NCBI GenBank assembly: GCA_029054825.1
Contig: JAIDEM010000126.1
Span: 1 to 36,851 of the forward strand
From: Prevotella sp.
Lineage (GTDB): Bacteria > Bacteroidota > Bacteroidia > Bacteroidales > Bacteroidaceae
Direction: 5' to 3'
DNA length: 36,851 nt
Part shown: one piece after another, positions 1 to 8,069 of the stretch
Layout of the letters: the number at the start of each line of letters is the position of its first letter
How positions within the stretch are numbered: position 1 is the first letter of the stretch
Translations under genes and position numbers: made by a program
The notes under the pieces: model-generated
What the model was told of the DNA's origin: nothing
What the model saw: the letters and a program-made list of their open reading frames with translations, nothing else
The model's database searches: none

Positions 1-60
1 TAATGCAGACTGAGCGCATCCGAACTTGTTCGTTACAGCCGAGGTGCAGCTTATCTTATG

Positions 61-68
61 CAAAGGTA
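61..68 (-). promoter_or_regulatory. Possible -7 promoter element facing out of the window
   Basis: The minus strand reads TACCTTTG here, an exact match to the Bacteroidetes -7 consensus TAnnTTTG. No clear TTTG -33 element is seen at the expected spacing, so the call rests on one element only. It would transcribe leftward across the palindrome at 21-32 into an unseen neighbour. Confidence 0.35.
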
Positions 69-193
69 CATAATTATTTTGAATAAGATGTCGTTTTGCG
101 TGAAAAAATGACGGTATGTGGTGTGCTTTTTTTATGAAAAAATGTCTGAAAGGAGACACTTCTCTTATTTTGCTGTATTACAGCGCGTTGCGG

Positions 194-246
194 AGGGTGA
201 CCTTTTACCTTGCAAAAGGTCACCCTTTGCCGGCGAAAAGGTCACC
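194..246. repeat. 13-bp inverted repeat plus a third direct copy of AAAAGGTCACC
   Basis: AGGGTGACCTTTT at 194-206 pairs perfectly with AAAAGGTCACCCT at 214-226 across a 7-base loop. The core AAAAGGTCACC is repeated once more at 236-246. A further GGTAA/TTACC palindrome follows at about 256-269. No T-tract follows the hairpin, so it is a poor intrinsic terminator. It could be an intergenic repeat family of the host or a protein-binding site. Confidence 0.75.
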
Positions 247-468
247 TCTCGCACGGTAAACCCTTACCTTTTGCTTTGTGTATGGTGACGGCGTAGCATG
301 AATGGCCTGTACCGCTAGATGTAAAACATTACCATAGATACGAAAATGCCACGCTACAGATGTGCGAATTCCGACCATAGTATGCATGGAATCATGTTGA
401 AAACAAGTTTTGAAGAGAATATTTTTATAAAAAATCCGTTAAAACACTAAATCTTCGGATTTTATTTG

Positions 469-476
469 TAACTTTG
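469..476 (+). promoter_or_regulatory. -7 promoter element upstream of the ATPase gene
   Basis: TAACTTTG matches the Bacteroidetes -7 consensus TAnnTTTG and sits about 80 bases before the ATPase start. No clean -33 TTTG is visible about 20 bases upstream. The position suggests a 5' leader of roughly 75 bases for the two-gene transcript that follows. Confidence 0.5.
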
Positions 477-556
477 CATCTGAGGGCGATTTTTCCGTAT
501 TTACCTCAGTCGGATGCATGTAACAAGTCCATGGATGGGCTTAACGATTATCATTT

Positions 557-1711
557 ATGAAAGAATATATAACAATAAAAGGCGTTGGTCCTCTAAGGGA
601 TATCAATGGACTGGAGATATTGCCGATAACAGTATTGATAGGCGAATCGGCGATAGGCAAGAGCACATTGATGAAACTCGTATCCATGATGCGCTATTTG
701 TACAAGATGGCAAACATACGCTCCTATCTGAAGCATTCCAGAATCACCAGTTCGCCGTTCCGTGTACGCTTCGATACGATGATAAAAAATACAGGCCTGC
801 AGTCCATGCTCGGGGCGGAAAGCTTCATAGAGTATGCCGTGCTTATGGCCAACGGACACAGATACAGCGTCTCTGTATGCAACAAACGTCTTGGAAAATT
901 GCCGATAATCGACAAGGAAGACCTGCTTTTCACGAAAATTTCCTTTATCTCAGAAAACAGGAATGTCATACCGATATGGGCGGAAAAGGCCTCCGTCAAT
1001 GCCGGAGCGACATTGGGCTTCTACTTCCACGAGACGAACAACGACTTCACCCGAGCGTCAGAGGCGGATCAGGTGGTGAGTCTTGACTATGTCAACTTGA
1101 AGCTCCATATTACCCATCCGAAGGGAAAGGCTGTGCGTTATCGTGTGGAGCATACAGGCAATGCTCATGCGCCGATAGACCTGCGGGAAGCATCGTCCGG
1201 CATACAGACGTCAGCACCGTTGGCGTTGATTGTCAAACACTTTGCCCATGAGTATTCTTTCAAGGACGCATTTAACCGCTCCGTCCTGAGTTACCTCCAC
1301 GAGATAGAACGTCTGACAAAGTTCAAGGCCGTAGCGGAATCGTCAGACTTGGAGAATATAGTCTATGTGCATGTTGAGGAACCCGAACTGAGCCTGTTCC
1401 CTGACGCACAGTGTAAGTTGGTCGAAGAACTTGTTTTCGCGGCGACACATGCAGAGGCAGACAGAAAGGTCAATATGATGTTTGCGACACATAGCCCATA
1501 TATCCTTAATTACCTTAATATTGTGCTGAATCAGACAGACACAGGCCGTGCGAGCCTTGATCATGACAGCCTTGCCGTTTACCGTCTGTTTGACGGGCAG
1601 GCCCAGAGTCTGCTGGCGCAGGATGAGAATGGCCGATGGATTGTAGACACATACGACCTTACAGAGATGATGAACTGCATATATAACGAATACTCAAGAC
1701 TTGTGCGATGA
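557..1711 (+). CDS. AAA/ABC-type ATPase (OLD/RecF-like), first gene of a pair
   Basis: A 384-residue cytoplasmic P-loop ATPase of the OLD/RecF/AAA_21-like group. The sequence shows Walker A GESAIGKS at residues 29-36, an ABC-like signature SSGIQTS near 213, Walker B VYVHVEEPELS near 270-280, and a switch histidine in ATHSPYILNY near 310. The region between about 40 and 210 is the expected variable insertion of this group. There is no fused TOPRIM or nuclease domain, so any effector must be separate. The next gene overlaps its stop by four bases (ATGA), which implies coupled translation and a shared function. In many bacteria such ATPases pair with a small effector in anti-phage systems (Septu, AbiL and RloAB are organised this way). 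That is an analogy; I do not recognise this exact family. The fold is confident, the function is not. Confidence 0.85.
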   Translation: MKEYITIKGVGPLRDINGLEILPITVLIGESAIGKSTLMKLVSMMRYLYKMANIRSYLKHSRITSSPFRVRFDTMIKNTGLQSMLGAESFIEYAVLMANGHRYSVSVCNKRLGKLPIIDKEDLLFTKISFISENRNVIPIWAEKASVNAGATLGFYFHETNNDFTRASEADQVVSLDYVNLKLHITHPKGKAVRYRVEHTGNAHAPIDLREASSGIQTSAPLALIVKHFAHEYSFKDAFNRSVLSYLHEIERLTKFKAVAESSDLENIVYVHVEEPELSLFPDAQCKLVEELVFAATHAEADRKVNMMFATHSPYILNYLNIVLNQTDTGRASLDHDSLAVYRLFDGQAQSLLAQDENGRWIVDTYDLTEMMNCIYNEYSRLVR

Positions 1712-2388
1712 TAGATCTTCTGTTGAGACGTCGGCTACCATCGGAGTATGGGCTGAACGCTGATGATGTTGAGGTTCGGTCTTCCGTCATGTCTGGTATT
1801 TTCACACTGTCAGACAGCAAGTCTTGCAGGTCTTGTCACGAGAATCCCCTCCGTGAAGACAGGAAGGATTGCAATGAGGAAGTCTTGAAGATAGATGCAG
1901 GCATGAATGCCGTCACCGTGGTAGCTTTTGAAGAATATATTTCCCAATATGAACATTCGGAAGCGGATGTCAAGGAACGGTGTGATTATCTGATGGTTGA
2001 CGATACAGAGGACCACAGGAAGATAGCTTTCTGCGATTTGACCTGCTCCGATGTGAAATGGGTTGAGCCAAATGACGGCAGATACCCTGAGGGCAAGAGG
2101 GCGAAAGCCGTTAGCCAGATGCTGAAATCCATGGAGGTATTGCTGGCTGAACCCTTGATGTGCCAGTATATACTGACATCTGCAGACAAGGTCTGTCTGT
2201 TCGGGTGGAGAGACTACGGCTCATCTCCACGCATTGCCATAGCCAGGAGAGGCGACGCCATGCAGAATATGCAGGCTTTCTTGTCAACACCTTCAAGTAT
2301 GGCTCGACAGATGACCTCGTGCCAGAAGATCGGGAAACACGACTTTAAGTTTGTACAGATAAAATATCCGCGGGAATACATTTGGTAA
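1708..2388 (+). CDS. Partner of the ATPase, possible degenerate PD-(D/E)xK-like protein
   Basis: A 226-residue soluble protein with no signal peptide or membrane segment, starting inside the stop of the ATPase gene. I do not recognise the family. Visible features are a Cys cluster C40-x2-C43-H44 with C55 nearby, and a stretch in which FEEY (residue 75), CDYL (D93), FCDLTCS (D110 to T112) and a downstream Q (about 137) are spaced like the acidic residues of a PD-(D/E)xK nuclease. The usual lysine of the last motif is threonine here, so the protein could be inactive or use another chemistry. The Cys residues do not match the HNH arrangement of PtuB from Septu. The overlap with the ATPase suggests it is the effector or regulator of a two-gene module. 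The nuclease idea is inference from motif spacing only. Confidence 0.7.
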   Translation: MIDLLLRRRLPSEYGLNADDVEVRSSVMSGIFTLSDSKSCRSCHENPLREDRKDCNEEVLKIDAGMNAVTVVAFEEYISQYEHSEADVKERCDYLMVDDTEDHRKIAFCDLTCSDVKWVEPNDGRYPEGKRAKAVSQMLKSMEVLLAEPLMCQYILTSADKVCLFGWRDYGSSPRIAIARRGDAMQNMQAFLSTPSSMARQMTSCQKIGKHDFKFVQIKYPREYIW

Positions 2389-2420
2389 CGGAAATCTTAT
2401 CTGTAAAAAGTGGTATTGTA

Positions 2421-3344
2421 ATGAATCATAGAGTTTTGGCGCAGTTCAAGTCTGCGTTTCGCCCAGCCACGAAGACAACACTGTGGCTGTTGAAGATAAT
2501 GCTTCCTATCTCGTTGCTTGTGAGACTGTTGCAGTACTGCGGCGTCATAGCGTGGCTGGCGCAGTATCTGGATGTCGTCTTCCAGTACATGGGGCTGCCG
2601 GGAGCCTCGGCGATAGCGTTCCTCACAGGAGCCTCTGTCACCACATACGCCAGTCTTGCCGTAATGCTGAGCATGGAACTGACATTGCGCGAGGCAACGA
2701 TAATATCCATCATGGTGCTCATCTGTCATGCCCTGCCGCTCGAGAGTGCGGTGATAAGCCGTGTGGGCTCCAATCCCTGGAAGATGGCGACGCTGAGAAT
2801 CATCGCCGCTTTCCTTGCCGCAATATTCCTCAACGCCGTGCTCCCCGAGATGAGCAGCCATTTCACTGCCCATCCTGATGCGGAAGCGGAAGGCACGGTG
2901 TGGAGCGTCATGGAAGTGTGGCTTGTCGCTTCCGTGAAGCTGTCGCTGATGATTTACGGACTGATATACAGTCTGATGGTCGTCCAGCGTCTGCTCAGCG
3001 AGTTCGGCGTCATGCCCTTGCTCGACAGGCCGTTACGCCCTGTGATGCTGTTTTTCGGTCTGCCCGAAAACGCCGCTTACCTTTGGCTCGTGGGCAATGT
3101 CCTCGGCATAAGCTACGGGTCGGCCATGATGCTTGATTTGGAAGACTCCGGGGCGATAACGAGGGAAGAGGCCAACGAGGTGAACTATCACCTGATAATG
3201 AATCACTCCATGCTTGAGGATACGCTCGTGTTCGCCGCCGTAGGCATATCGGCGTTCTGGATACTCTTTACCCGTATGCTGTTTGCCTTCATGCTCGTTT
3301 GGGGACGGAGGCTACTAAAAAAGGTTAATCTCTTGCGCGCGTGA
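2421..3344 (+). CDS. Nucleoside-recognition (Gate) domain membrane protein
   Basis: A protein of about 307 residues with many hydrophobic segments, resembling the nucleoside-recognition/Gate-domain transport proteins (SpoIIM/YjiH-like group) common in Bacteroidetes. I chose the ATG at 2421 because the protein then begins MNHRVLAQF, just before the first membrane helix. An in-frame start 39 bases upstream would overlap the preceding gene. Two related halves are visible: one around the GLPGASAIAFLTGASVTTY stretch near residues 55-75, and one around LVGNVLGISYGSAMM near 220-235, each followed by a conserved acidic segment. It sits 32 bases after the ATPase pair but probably belongs to the core genome. 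The substrate is unknown. Confidence 0.75.
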   Translation: MNHRVLAQFKSAFRPATKTTLWLLKIMLPISLLVRLLQYCGVIAWLAQYLDVVFQYMGLPGASAIAFLTGASVTTYASLAVMLSMELTLREATIISIMVLICHALPLESAVISRVGSNPWKMATLRIIAAFLAAIFLNAVLPEMSSHFTAHPDAEAEGTVWSVMEVWLVASVKLSLMIYGLIYSLMVVQRLLSEFGVMPLLDRPLRPVMLFFGLPENAAYLWLVGNVLGISYGSAMMLDLEDSGAITREEANEVNYHLIMNHSMLEDTLVFAAVGISAFWILFTRMLFAFMLVWGRRLLKKVNLLRA

Positions 3345-3363
3345 GTTTTTTTGAGTACCTTTG
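3331..3363 (+). promoter_or_regulatory. Bacteroidetes-type promoter for the ftsX operon
   Basis: TCTTG at 3331-3335 is followed by 20 bases and then TACCTTTG at 3356-3363, matching the -33/-7 pattern TTTG...TAnnTTTG. The GTG start of ftsX lies 27 bases further. The -7 element is exact and the -33 is approximate. It overlaps the end of the upstream gene. Confidence 0.65.
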
Positions 3364-3390
3364 CACGGTATTTTGTAAATTGGATAAAAA

Positions 3391-4275
3391 GTGGCAAAAA
3401 ATAAACGCAAGAAGAAATGTCGCCGTCATGGCGGACTGCAAGTGGTCACACTCTGCATCAGTACCTCCCTTGTGCTCATACTCCTTGGCATGGTGGTGTT
3501 CTCTGTCCTCACAGCCCGCAATCTGTCGAGCTATGTGAAGGAGAATCTTACGGTGACGGTGATGCTCAGCGAGGAGATGACACAGCCTGAGGCGCATAAT
3601 CTCTGTGTGAAGCTGAAGCGCCGTCCATATACTTCCCAAACGGCATACATCAGTCCGGAACAGGCTCTGAAAGAGCATGTAAAGGCGATGGGCTCAGACC
3701 CTACCGAGTTTCTTGGCGGCAACCCTTTCGTAGGCAGCATCGAGATGCAGCTCAATGCCGACTATGCCAACAGCGACTCTCTCAAATGGATAGCCAAGGA
3801 GCTGAAATCCAATGTCAAAGTGACAGATGTCACATATCAGAAAGACCTTATGGACCAGGTCAATGACAATCTGAAAAAGGTCAGCATCGTGCTCCTCGCC
3901 CTTGCTGCCCTGCTGACATTCGTGTCGTTCTCGCTGGTAAACAATACCGTGCGCCTAAGTGTCTATGCTCGCCGCTTCTCCATACACACCATGAAGCTCG
4001 TCGGAGCGTCATGGGGATTCATACGCTGGCCGTTCATCAGGCGTGCCCTTCTCATCGGTCTGCTGGCAGGCATCGTGGCGGATATTGTCCTTGCCGGATG
4101 TGTCTATGGCCTGTATACCGTGGAGCCTGGGATACTTGTCGTTGTAGACTGGATGGTCATGGCGATAACTGGAAGCTCTGTGCTCCTCCTCGGACTGCTG
4201 ATAACATCGATATGCTCGTCGTTTTCCGTAAATAAGTTCCTGAAGATGAAGGCTGGAGACTTATACAAGATTTAG
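3391..4275 (+). CDS. ftsX: FtsX-like permease, cell division
   Basis: A 294-residue membrane protein of the FtsX family, the transmembrane partner of the FtsE ATPase that controls cell-wall hydrolases at the division site. The sequence shows a basic N-terminal cytoplasmic tail (KNKRKKKCRR), a first helix at about 17-37, a periplasmic domain at about 40-150, and three C-terminal helices near 160-185, 210-235 and 250-275. This is the usual four-helix FtsX layout. The start is GTG: the codon two positions upstream is a stop, so no earlier start is possible. It opens the conserved run ftsX, DUF3098, uppP, truB, queA, folK known from Bacteroidales. ftsE is not in the window, as is common in this phylum. 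Confidence 0.9.
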   Translation: MAKNKRKKKCRRHGGLQVVTLCISTSLVLILLGMVVFSVLTARNLSSYVKENLTVTVMLSEEMTQPEAHNLCVKLKRRPYTSQTAYISPEQALKEHVKAMGSDPTEFLGGNPFVGSIEMQLNADYANSDSLKWIAKELKSNVKVTDVTYQKDLMDQVNDNLKKVSIVLLALAALLTFVSFSLVNNTVRLSVYARRFSIHTMKLVGASWGFIRWPFIRRALLIGLLAGIVADIVLAGCVYGLYTVEPGILVVVDWMVMAITGSSVLLLGLLITSICSSFSVNKFLKMKAGDLYKI

Positions 4276-4333
4276 CCGGCGGCGTGGTGTTTTGGGGTTG
4301 AATAGCTTAGGATAAACAAAATAACTTTTATAC

Positions 4334-4567
4334 ATGGATAAGAAAAATCTTGCATTTGCCAAAGGCAATTTCATAGCCTTGGGTATAGGCTTTGTCATCG
4401 TCGTCATAGGTCTGCTGCTCATGTGCGGCGACAGTTCTACGGTGGAGCATTATAATGCTGACATCTTCAGCGTGCGCCGCATAAAGGTTGCGCCGGTAGT
4501 GACATTCATAGGCTTTGTATCGATAATATACGCTATCATCCGCAAGCCTAAGTCTACAGAAGAGTAA
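4334..4567 (+). CDS. DUF3098 family small membrane protein
   Basis: A 77-residue protein with two predicted membrane helices (about 14-31 and 52-68) joined by a short loop containing the YNADIFSVRRIKVAP stretch, which is characteristic of DUF3098. Family members in Bacteroidetes lie between ftsX and uppP, as here, which suggests a role linked to envelope or division. No biochemical function is established. The 58-base gap after ftsX and 52-base gap before uppP fit one operon. Confidence 0.85.
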   Translation: MDKKNLAFAKGNFIALGIGFVIVVIGLLLMCGDSSTVEHYNADIFSVRRIKVAPVVTFIGFVSIIYAIIRKPKSTEE

Positions 4568-4619
4568 TAGAGGGAAGAGGGGATTAAAGTAAATACTAAA
4601 AATACGATAAAATAAAGTT

Positions 4620-5417
4620 ATGGATTGGTTACAGGCACTTGTCTTGGGACTCATACAGGGACTTACGGAATATCTTCCTGTCAGTTCGAGCGGTCATCTT
4701 GCCATCGGCGCGAGTCTCTTTGGCATAGAAGGCGAGGAAAATCTTGCCTTCACCGTAGCGGTACATGTGGCGACAGTGATGAGCACCTTCGTCATATTGT
4801 GGAGCGAGATAGTATGGTTGCTGAAAGGCATATTCAAGTTTGAGATGAACGATGAGACCAAGTATATGCTCAATATCGTTGTCAGCATGATACCGATAGG
4901 CATTGTCGGCATATTCTTCAAGGAAACTGTTGAGGGAATCTTCGGCTCGGGACTGCTTATTGTCGGCATTATGCTGTTGTGTACCGCAGCCCTGCTTACA
5001 TTCTCTTACTACGCCAAGCCCCGCCAGAAAGGGAAGATCGGTATGCGTGACGCCTTCATCATCGGTCTGGCACAGGCCTGCGCCGTCATGCCAGGTCTCA
5101 GCCGCTCTGGTTCCACGATAGCCACAGGTCTGCTTCTCGGCAACAAGAAGGAGAGCCTTGCACAGTTCTCGTTCTTGATGGTTATACCTCCTATCCTTGG
5201 CGAGGCACTGCTTGATGTGCTCAAGGCTGTCAAGGGCGACGAGGCTTTCGGCGGAATAGACACTCTTCCCCTTGCCGTAGGTTTTGTCGCGGCTTTCGTC
5301 AGCGGATGTCTGGCGTGCAAATGGATGATAAACATTGTGAAGAAAGGCAAGCTCATCTATTTCGGCATATACTGCGCGATAGCAGGAGCGGTCACCATTC
5401 TGTGCAATTTCATCTGA
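4620..5417 (+). CDS. uppP: Undecaprenyl-diphosphatase
   Basis: A 265-residue integral membrane enzyme of the UppP/BacA family. It removes a phosphate from undecaprenyl diphosphate to recycle the lipid carrier for peptidoglycan and other envelope polymers. The sequence shows the two signature motifs: [14 protein letters not shown] near residues 14-27, with the catalytic Glu and the Ser-rich loop, and [11 protein letters not shown] near 158-168, with the catalytic Arg. About eight hydrophobic segments are present and the length is typical. High expression of this family confers bacitracin resistance. It is preceded by DUF3098 and followed after 19 bases by truB. Confidence 0.95.
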   Translation: MDWLQALVLGLIQGLTEYLPVSSSGHLAIGASLFGIEGEENLAFTVAVHVATVMSTFVILWSEIVWLLKGIFKFEMNDETKYMLNIVVSMIPIGIVGIFFKETVEGIFGSGLLIVGIMLLCTAALLTFSYYAKPRQKGKIGMRDAFIIGLAQACAVMPGLSRSGSTIATGLLLGNKKESLAQFSFLMVIPPILGEALLDVLKAVKGDEAFGGIDTLPLAVGFVAAFVSGCLACKWMINIVKKGKLIYFGIYCAIAGAVTILCNFI

Positions 5418-5436
5418 ATATAGTATACATATAAAG

Positions 5437-6201
5437 ATGATGAACTTTCACGAAGGAGAGTATTTATACATAAACAAGCCATACGGCATGTCGAGTTTCG
5501 GAGCTTTGGCCCACATACGTTATGTGGTGTCAAAGCGTCTTGGCGTAAAGAGAGTCAAGATGGGACATGCCGGGACGCTTGACCCTCTTGCCACAGGAGT
5601 GCTGATACTCTGTACAGGCAAGAAGACCAAGGAGATAGAGACCCTGCAGCTTCATACAAAGGAATACATAGCCGGGGTACAGTTCGGATGCACGACAGCA
5701 TCCTACGACCGTGAGCATACTGTAGACCATACATACCCGAAAAACCATATCACACGAGAGCTTCTGGAAGAGGCCTTGAAGAGGTTCGAGGGAGACATCA
5801 TGCAGACACCTCCTGTCTACAGTGCCATAAAAATCAACGGTACGCGTGCCTATAAGCACGGAAGGGCAGGCACGGAAGTCGTGATATCTCCCAAGCCGGT
5901 GCATATAGACGAGATAGAACTGTTGGAATTCGATGATGTCAGGAAATGGGCGCGTATCCGTGTCGTTTGCGGCAAGGGAACATACATCCGCTCTCTCGGC
6001 AGGGACATCGGTGAGGCTGTCGGCAGCGGAGCCTATCTTACGTCACTTTGCAGGACACAGCTGGGCAATGTCCGCATAGAAGACTGTATGGATTTCGAGC
6101 AGTTTCACGAGTGGTTTGCACAGCAGGACGTGGAACCTTATTCTGTCGGAGGCAATAATGCAGGTGCTGGCGGTGCTTCCAGGCATCGCAGACGTAAATA
6201 G
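5437..6201 (+). CDS. truB: tRNA pseudouridine(55) synthase
   Basis: A 254-residue TruB, which converts U55 in the T-loop of tRNAs to pseudouridine. The catalytic motif GHAGTLDPLATGVL is visible with the nucleophile at D49. The later motifs PPVYSAIKINGTRAYKHGRAG and CGKGTYIRSLGRDIG match the family. Two adjacent Met codons open the frame and either could be used. The last roughly 25 residues are a Gly/Ala/Asn-rich and then basic tail (RHRRRK) not needed for the fold. The gene lies 19 bases after uppP in the same operon. Confidence 0.95.
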   Translation: MMNFHEGEYLYINKPYGMSSFGALAHIRYVVSKRLGVKRVKMGHAGTLDPLATGVLILCTGKKTKEIETLQLHTKEYIAGVQFGCTTASYDREHTVDHTYPKNHITRELLEEALKRFEGDIMQTPPVYSAIKINGTRAYKHGRAGTEVVISPKPVHIDEIELLEFDDVRKWARIRVVCGKGTYIRSLGRDIGEAVGSGAYLTSLCRTQLGNVRIEDCMDFEQFHEWFAQQDVEPYSVGGNNAGAGGASRHRRRK

Positions 6202-6218
6202 TTGATGGAGGTAATCAA

Positions 6219-6262
6219 GCAAAATCAAACGGCAATATAGACCTGTTGTACATTGATTTTGC
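6219..6262. repeat. Inverted repeat between truB and queA
   Basis: GCAAAATCAA at 6219-6228 and TTGATTTTGC at 6253-6262 are perfect inverted copies separated by 24 bases. No T-run follows, so a terminator is unlikely. It lies in the 116-base gap before queA and could be a weak hairpin in the transcript or an operator. Confidence 0.45.
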
Positions 6263-6317
6263 CCATTCGCTTATATAAAAATAAGGTAAATAAACAGGAA
6301 AATAAAAACAATCATAT

Positions 6318-7499
6318 ATGAAGTTAAGTAATTTCAAATTCAAATTGCCGGCAGAGCAGGTGGCACTTTATCCTCATACAGAGGAACATACGTTGAAATC
6401 GGGTATGACATTCAAAATCAAGCGTCCCGACCAGTGCCGTCTGATGGTGCTTCATAAGAAATCGCAGACAATCGACATGTACCGCACGGATATGGATGGT
6501 AATCCTATGAAGGATGTGGATGGCAATCCTACATATCTCCGTTTTGTGGATATTGTAAACTATTTTGACGAGGGAGACACATTCATATTCAATGATACAA
6601 AGGTTTTCCCAGCACGTCTTTACGGCACGAAGGAGAAGACCGACGCGAAGATTGAGGTGCTTCTGCTCCGCGAACTGAAGGAGGAAATGCGTCTGTGGGA
6701 TGTGCTTGTCGAGCCGGCGCGCAAGATACGTATCGGCAACAAGCTGTTCTTTGACGAGTCAGGCACGATGGTCGCTGAGGTGATAGACAATACCACAAGC
6801 CGTGGACGTACGCTGCGCTTCCTCTATGACTGCCCTCACGACGAGTTCAAACGTGAGCTTTTCGCCCTCGGCGAATCGCCGTTGCCACGCTATATCATAG
6901 ACCCTGCGATGAACGGAAAGCGTGAACGTCCCGTCACGGCAGAGGATATGGAGGATTTCCAGTGTGTGTTTGCAAAGAATGAAGGTGCCGTGACGGCTCC
7001 TGCTACAGGACTTCATTTCTCTCGTGAGGTGATGAAGCGTCTCGAGATAGCCGGGATAAACACCGCCTTCATAACGCTCCATTGCGGTCTCGGAAATTTC
7101 AATGACATAGAGGTGGAGGACCTTACGAAGCACAAGATGGACTCGGAGCAGATGGTTGTCACGCCTGAGGCCTGCGAACTGGTGAACAACACGAAGAAGG
7201 CCGGACACCGCGTGTGCGCTGTGGGTACGAGTGTCACGAAGGCAACGGAGACATCTGTCGGCACTGACGGCTTCCTGAAGCCTTATGAGGGGTGGACCAG
7301 CAAGTTCATTTTCCCTCCGTATGATTTCGGACTTGCAGACTGTATGGTGGCAAACTTCTATCATCCGCTCTCCACACTCATCATGAATGTCGCAGCTTTC
7401 GGCGGTTACGACCTTGTCTGGGAGGCTTACAAGAAGGCTCTTGACAACGGTTATCAGTTCGGATGCTTCGGCGACGCGATGCTGATACTTAACGACTAA
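6318..7499 (+). CDS. queA: tRNA preQ1 ribosyltransferase-isomerase
   Basis: A 393-residue QueA, which transfers the ribosyl part of S-adenosylmethionine to preQ1-modified tRNA to form epoxyqueuosine. The sequence carries the N-terminal KLPAEQVALYP element, DTFIFNDTKVFPARLYG, the EGAVTAPATGLHFS motif near 230, and the C-terminal FIFPPYDFGLADCMVANFYHPLSTL block. It is somewhat longer than the typical 340-350 residues because of an N-terminal insertion around residues 25-80, which contains a local duplication of DGNP (residues 58-61 and 66-69). It follows truB, so two tRNA-modifying enzymes are encoded together. Confidence 0.95.
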   Translation: MKLSNFKFKLPAEQVALYPHTEEHTLKSGMTFKIKRPDQCRLMVLHKKSQTIDMYRTDMDGNPMKDVDGNPTYLRFVDIVNYFDEGDTFIFNDTKVFPARLYGTKEKTDAKIEVLLLRELKEEMRLWDVLVEPARKIRIGNKLFFDESGTMVAEVIDNTTSRGRTLRFLYDCPHDEFKRELFALGESPLPRYIIDPAMNGKRERPVTAEDMEDFQCVFAKNEGAVTAPATGLHFSREVMKRLEIAGINTAFITLHCGLGNFNDIEVEDLTKHKMDSEQMVVTPEACELVNNTKKAGHRVCAVGTSVTKATETSVGTDGFLKPYEGWTSKFIFPPYDFGLADCMVANFYHPLSTLIMNVAAFGGYDLVWEAYKKALDNGYQFGCFGDAMLILND

Positions 7500-7505
7500 A
7501 TGGCT

Positions 7506-7532
7506 GTTGACAGCCCTATGGGCGCTGTCAAC
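7506..7532. promoter_or_regulatory. Hairpin with two competing folds between queA and folK
   Basis: GTTGACAGC at 7506-7514 pairs perfectly with GCTGTCAAC at 7524-7532. The left arm can instead fold on itself as GGCTG-TTGA-CAGCC at 7502-7515. The two folds exclude each other. This lies just after the queA stop and before the likely folK start. No T-tract follows, so it is not a standard terminator. It could shape mRNA processing or translation of folK. Confidence 0.45.
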
Positions 7533-7559
7533 GATGCTTTCATGGCGAGTGGAAAGGAT

Positions 7560-7967
7560 ATGGAGCATACTGTTTATCTGGGTCTGGGTACAAATCTTGG
7601 TGACAAGGAAGGCAATCTCCATGTCGCCATCGACAGGATAGGGGAGGAGATCGGCACGGTCATGCGTCGGTCTTCATTCCTTGCGACAGAGCCATGGGGC
7701 TTTGCCTCCGACAACACTTTCGTCAATGCCGCTGTAATGGTGAAGACGTGCATGACACCGCTTGAGGTGCTGCACGCCACGCAACGGATAGAACAGGGGA
7801 TGGGGAGGACGGTGAAATCTGTCGACGGCAAGTATCATGACAGGATAATAGACATTGATATCCTGCTGTATGACGATATAAGCATGTCTACGGAGGAACT
7901 TGCCATACCGCATCCGTTGATGCATGAACGTGACTTTGTCATGATACCGCTGAGGGAAATATTGTGA
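7560..7967 (+). CDS. folK: 2-amino-4-hydroxy-6-hydroxymethyldihydropteridine diphosphokinase
   Basis: HPPK transfers pyrophosphate from ATP to 6-hydroxymethyl-dihydropterin in folate synthesis. From the ATG at 7560 the protein has 135 residues and begins MEHTVYLGLGTNLGDKEGNL, the normal family N-terminus. The frame is open to an ATG at 7500 directly after the queA stop, but the extra 20 residues match nothing in the family and lie over a hairpin, so I prefer 7560. Other motifs are the RIIDIDILLYDD metal/ATP-binding stretch and HPLMHERDFVMIPL. It ends the conserved truB-queA-folK run. Confidence 0.92.
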   Translation: MEHTVYLGLGTNLGDKEGNLHVAIDRIGEEIGTVMRRSSFLATEPWGFASDNTFVNAAVMVKTCMTPLEVLHATQRIEQGMGRTVKSVDGKYHDRIIDIDILLYDDISMSTEELAIPHPLMHERDFVMIPLREIL

Positions 7968-8069
7968 AAGATGAATCGCCTATAACATTTTCGTTATCCC
8001 GGACAGGAGGATGGAGCTCGCTCGATTCTGTTGTTACGGGAAAAAGGCGCATGAATATGACTTATTTAT

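Larger units (their letters stand above)
1..556. other. Intergenic region with repeats and promoter-like motifs
   Basis: No convincing gene is seen in this stretch. It holds a short perfect palindrome at 21-32 (CGAAC, 2 bases, GTTCG), a promoter-like TACCTTTG on the minus strand at 61-68 that points out of the window, the strong inverted and direct repeats at 194-246, and a TAACTTTG promoter element at 469-476 that probably drives the ATPase gene at 557. The region between about 280 and 420 shows nothing I can interpret. The next gene to the left, if divergent, lies outside the window. Confidence 0.6.

Noticed and set aside
1708-2388. PtuB-type HNH nuclease of a Septu system
   Set aside because: The Cys cluster does not have the HNH pattern or spacing; the closer resemblance is a weak PD-(D/E)xK spacing.
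6202-6317. preQ1 riboswitch upstream of queA
   Set aside because: The leader contains only a simple inverted repeat and no recognisable preQ1 aptamer pattern; queA is usually not controlled this way.
7500-7559. Upstream ATG giving FolK a 20-residue extension
   Set aside because: The extension matches nothing in the family and lies over a hairpin; the family N-terminus begins at 7560.
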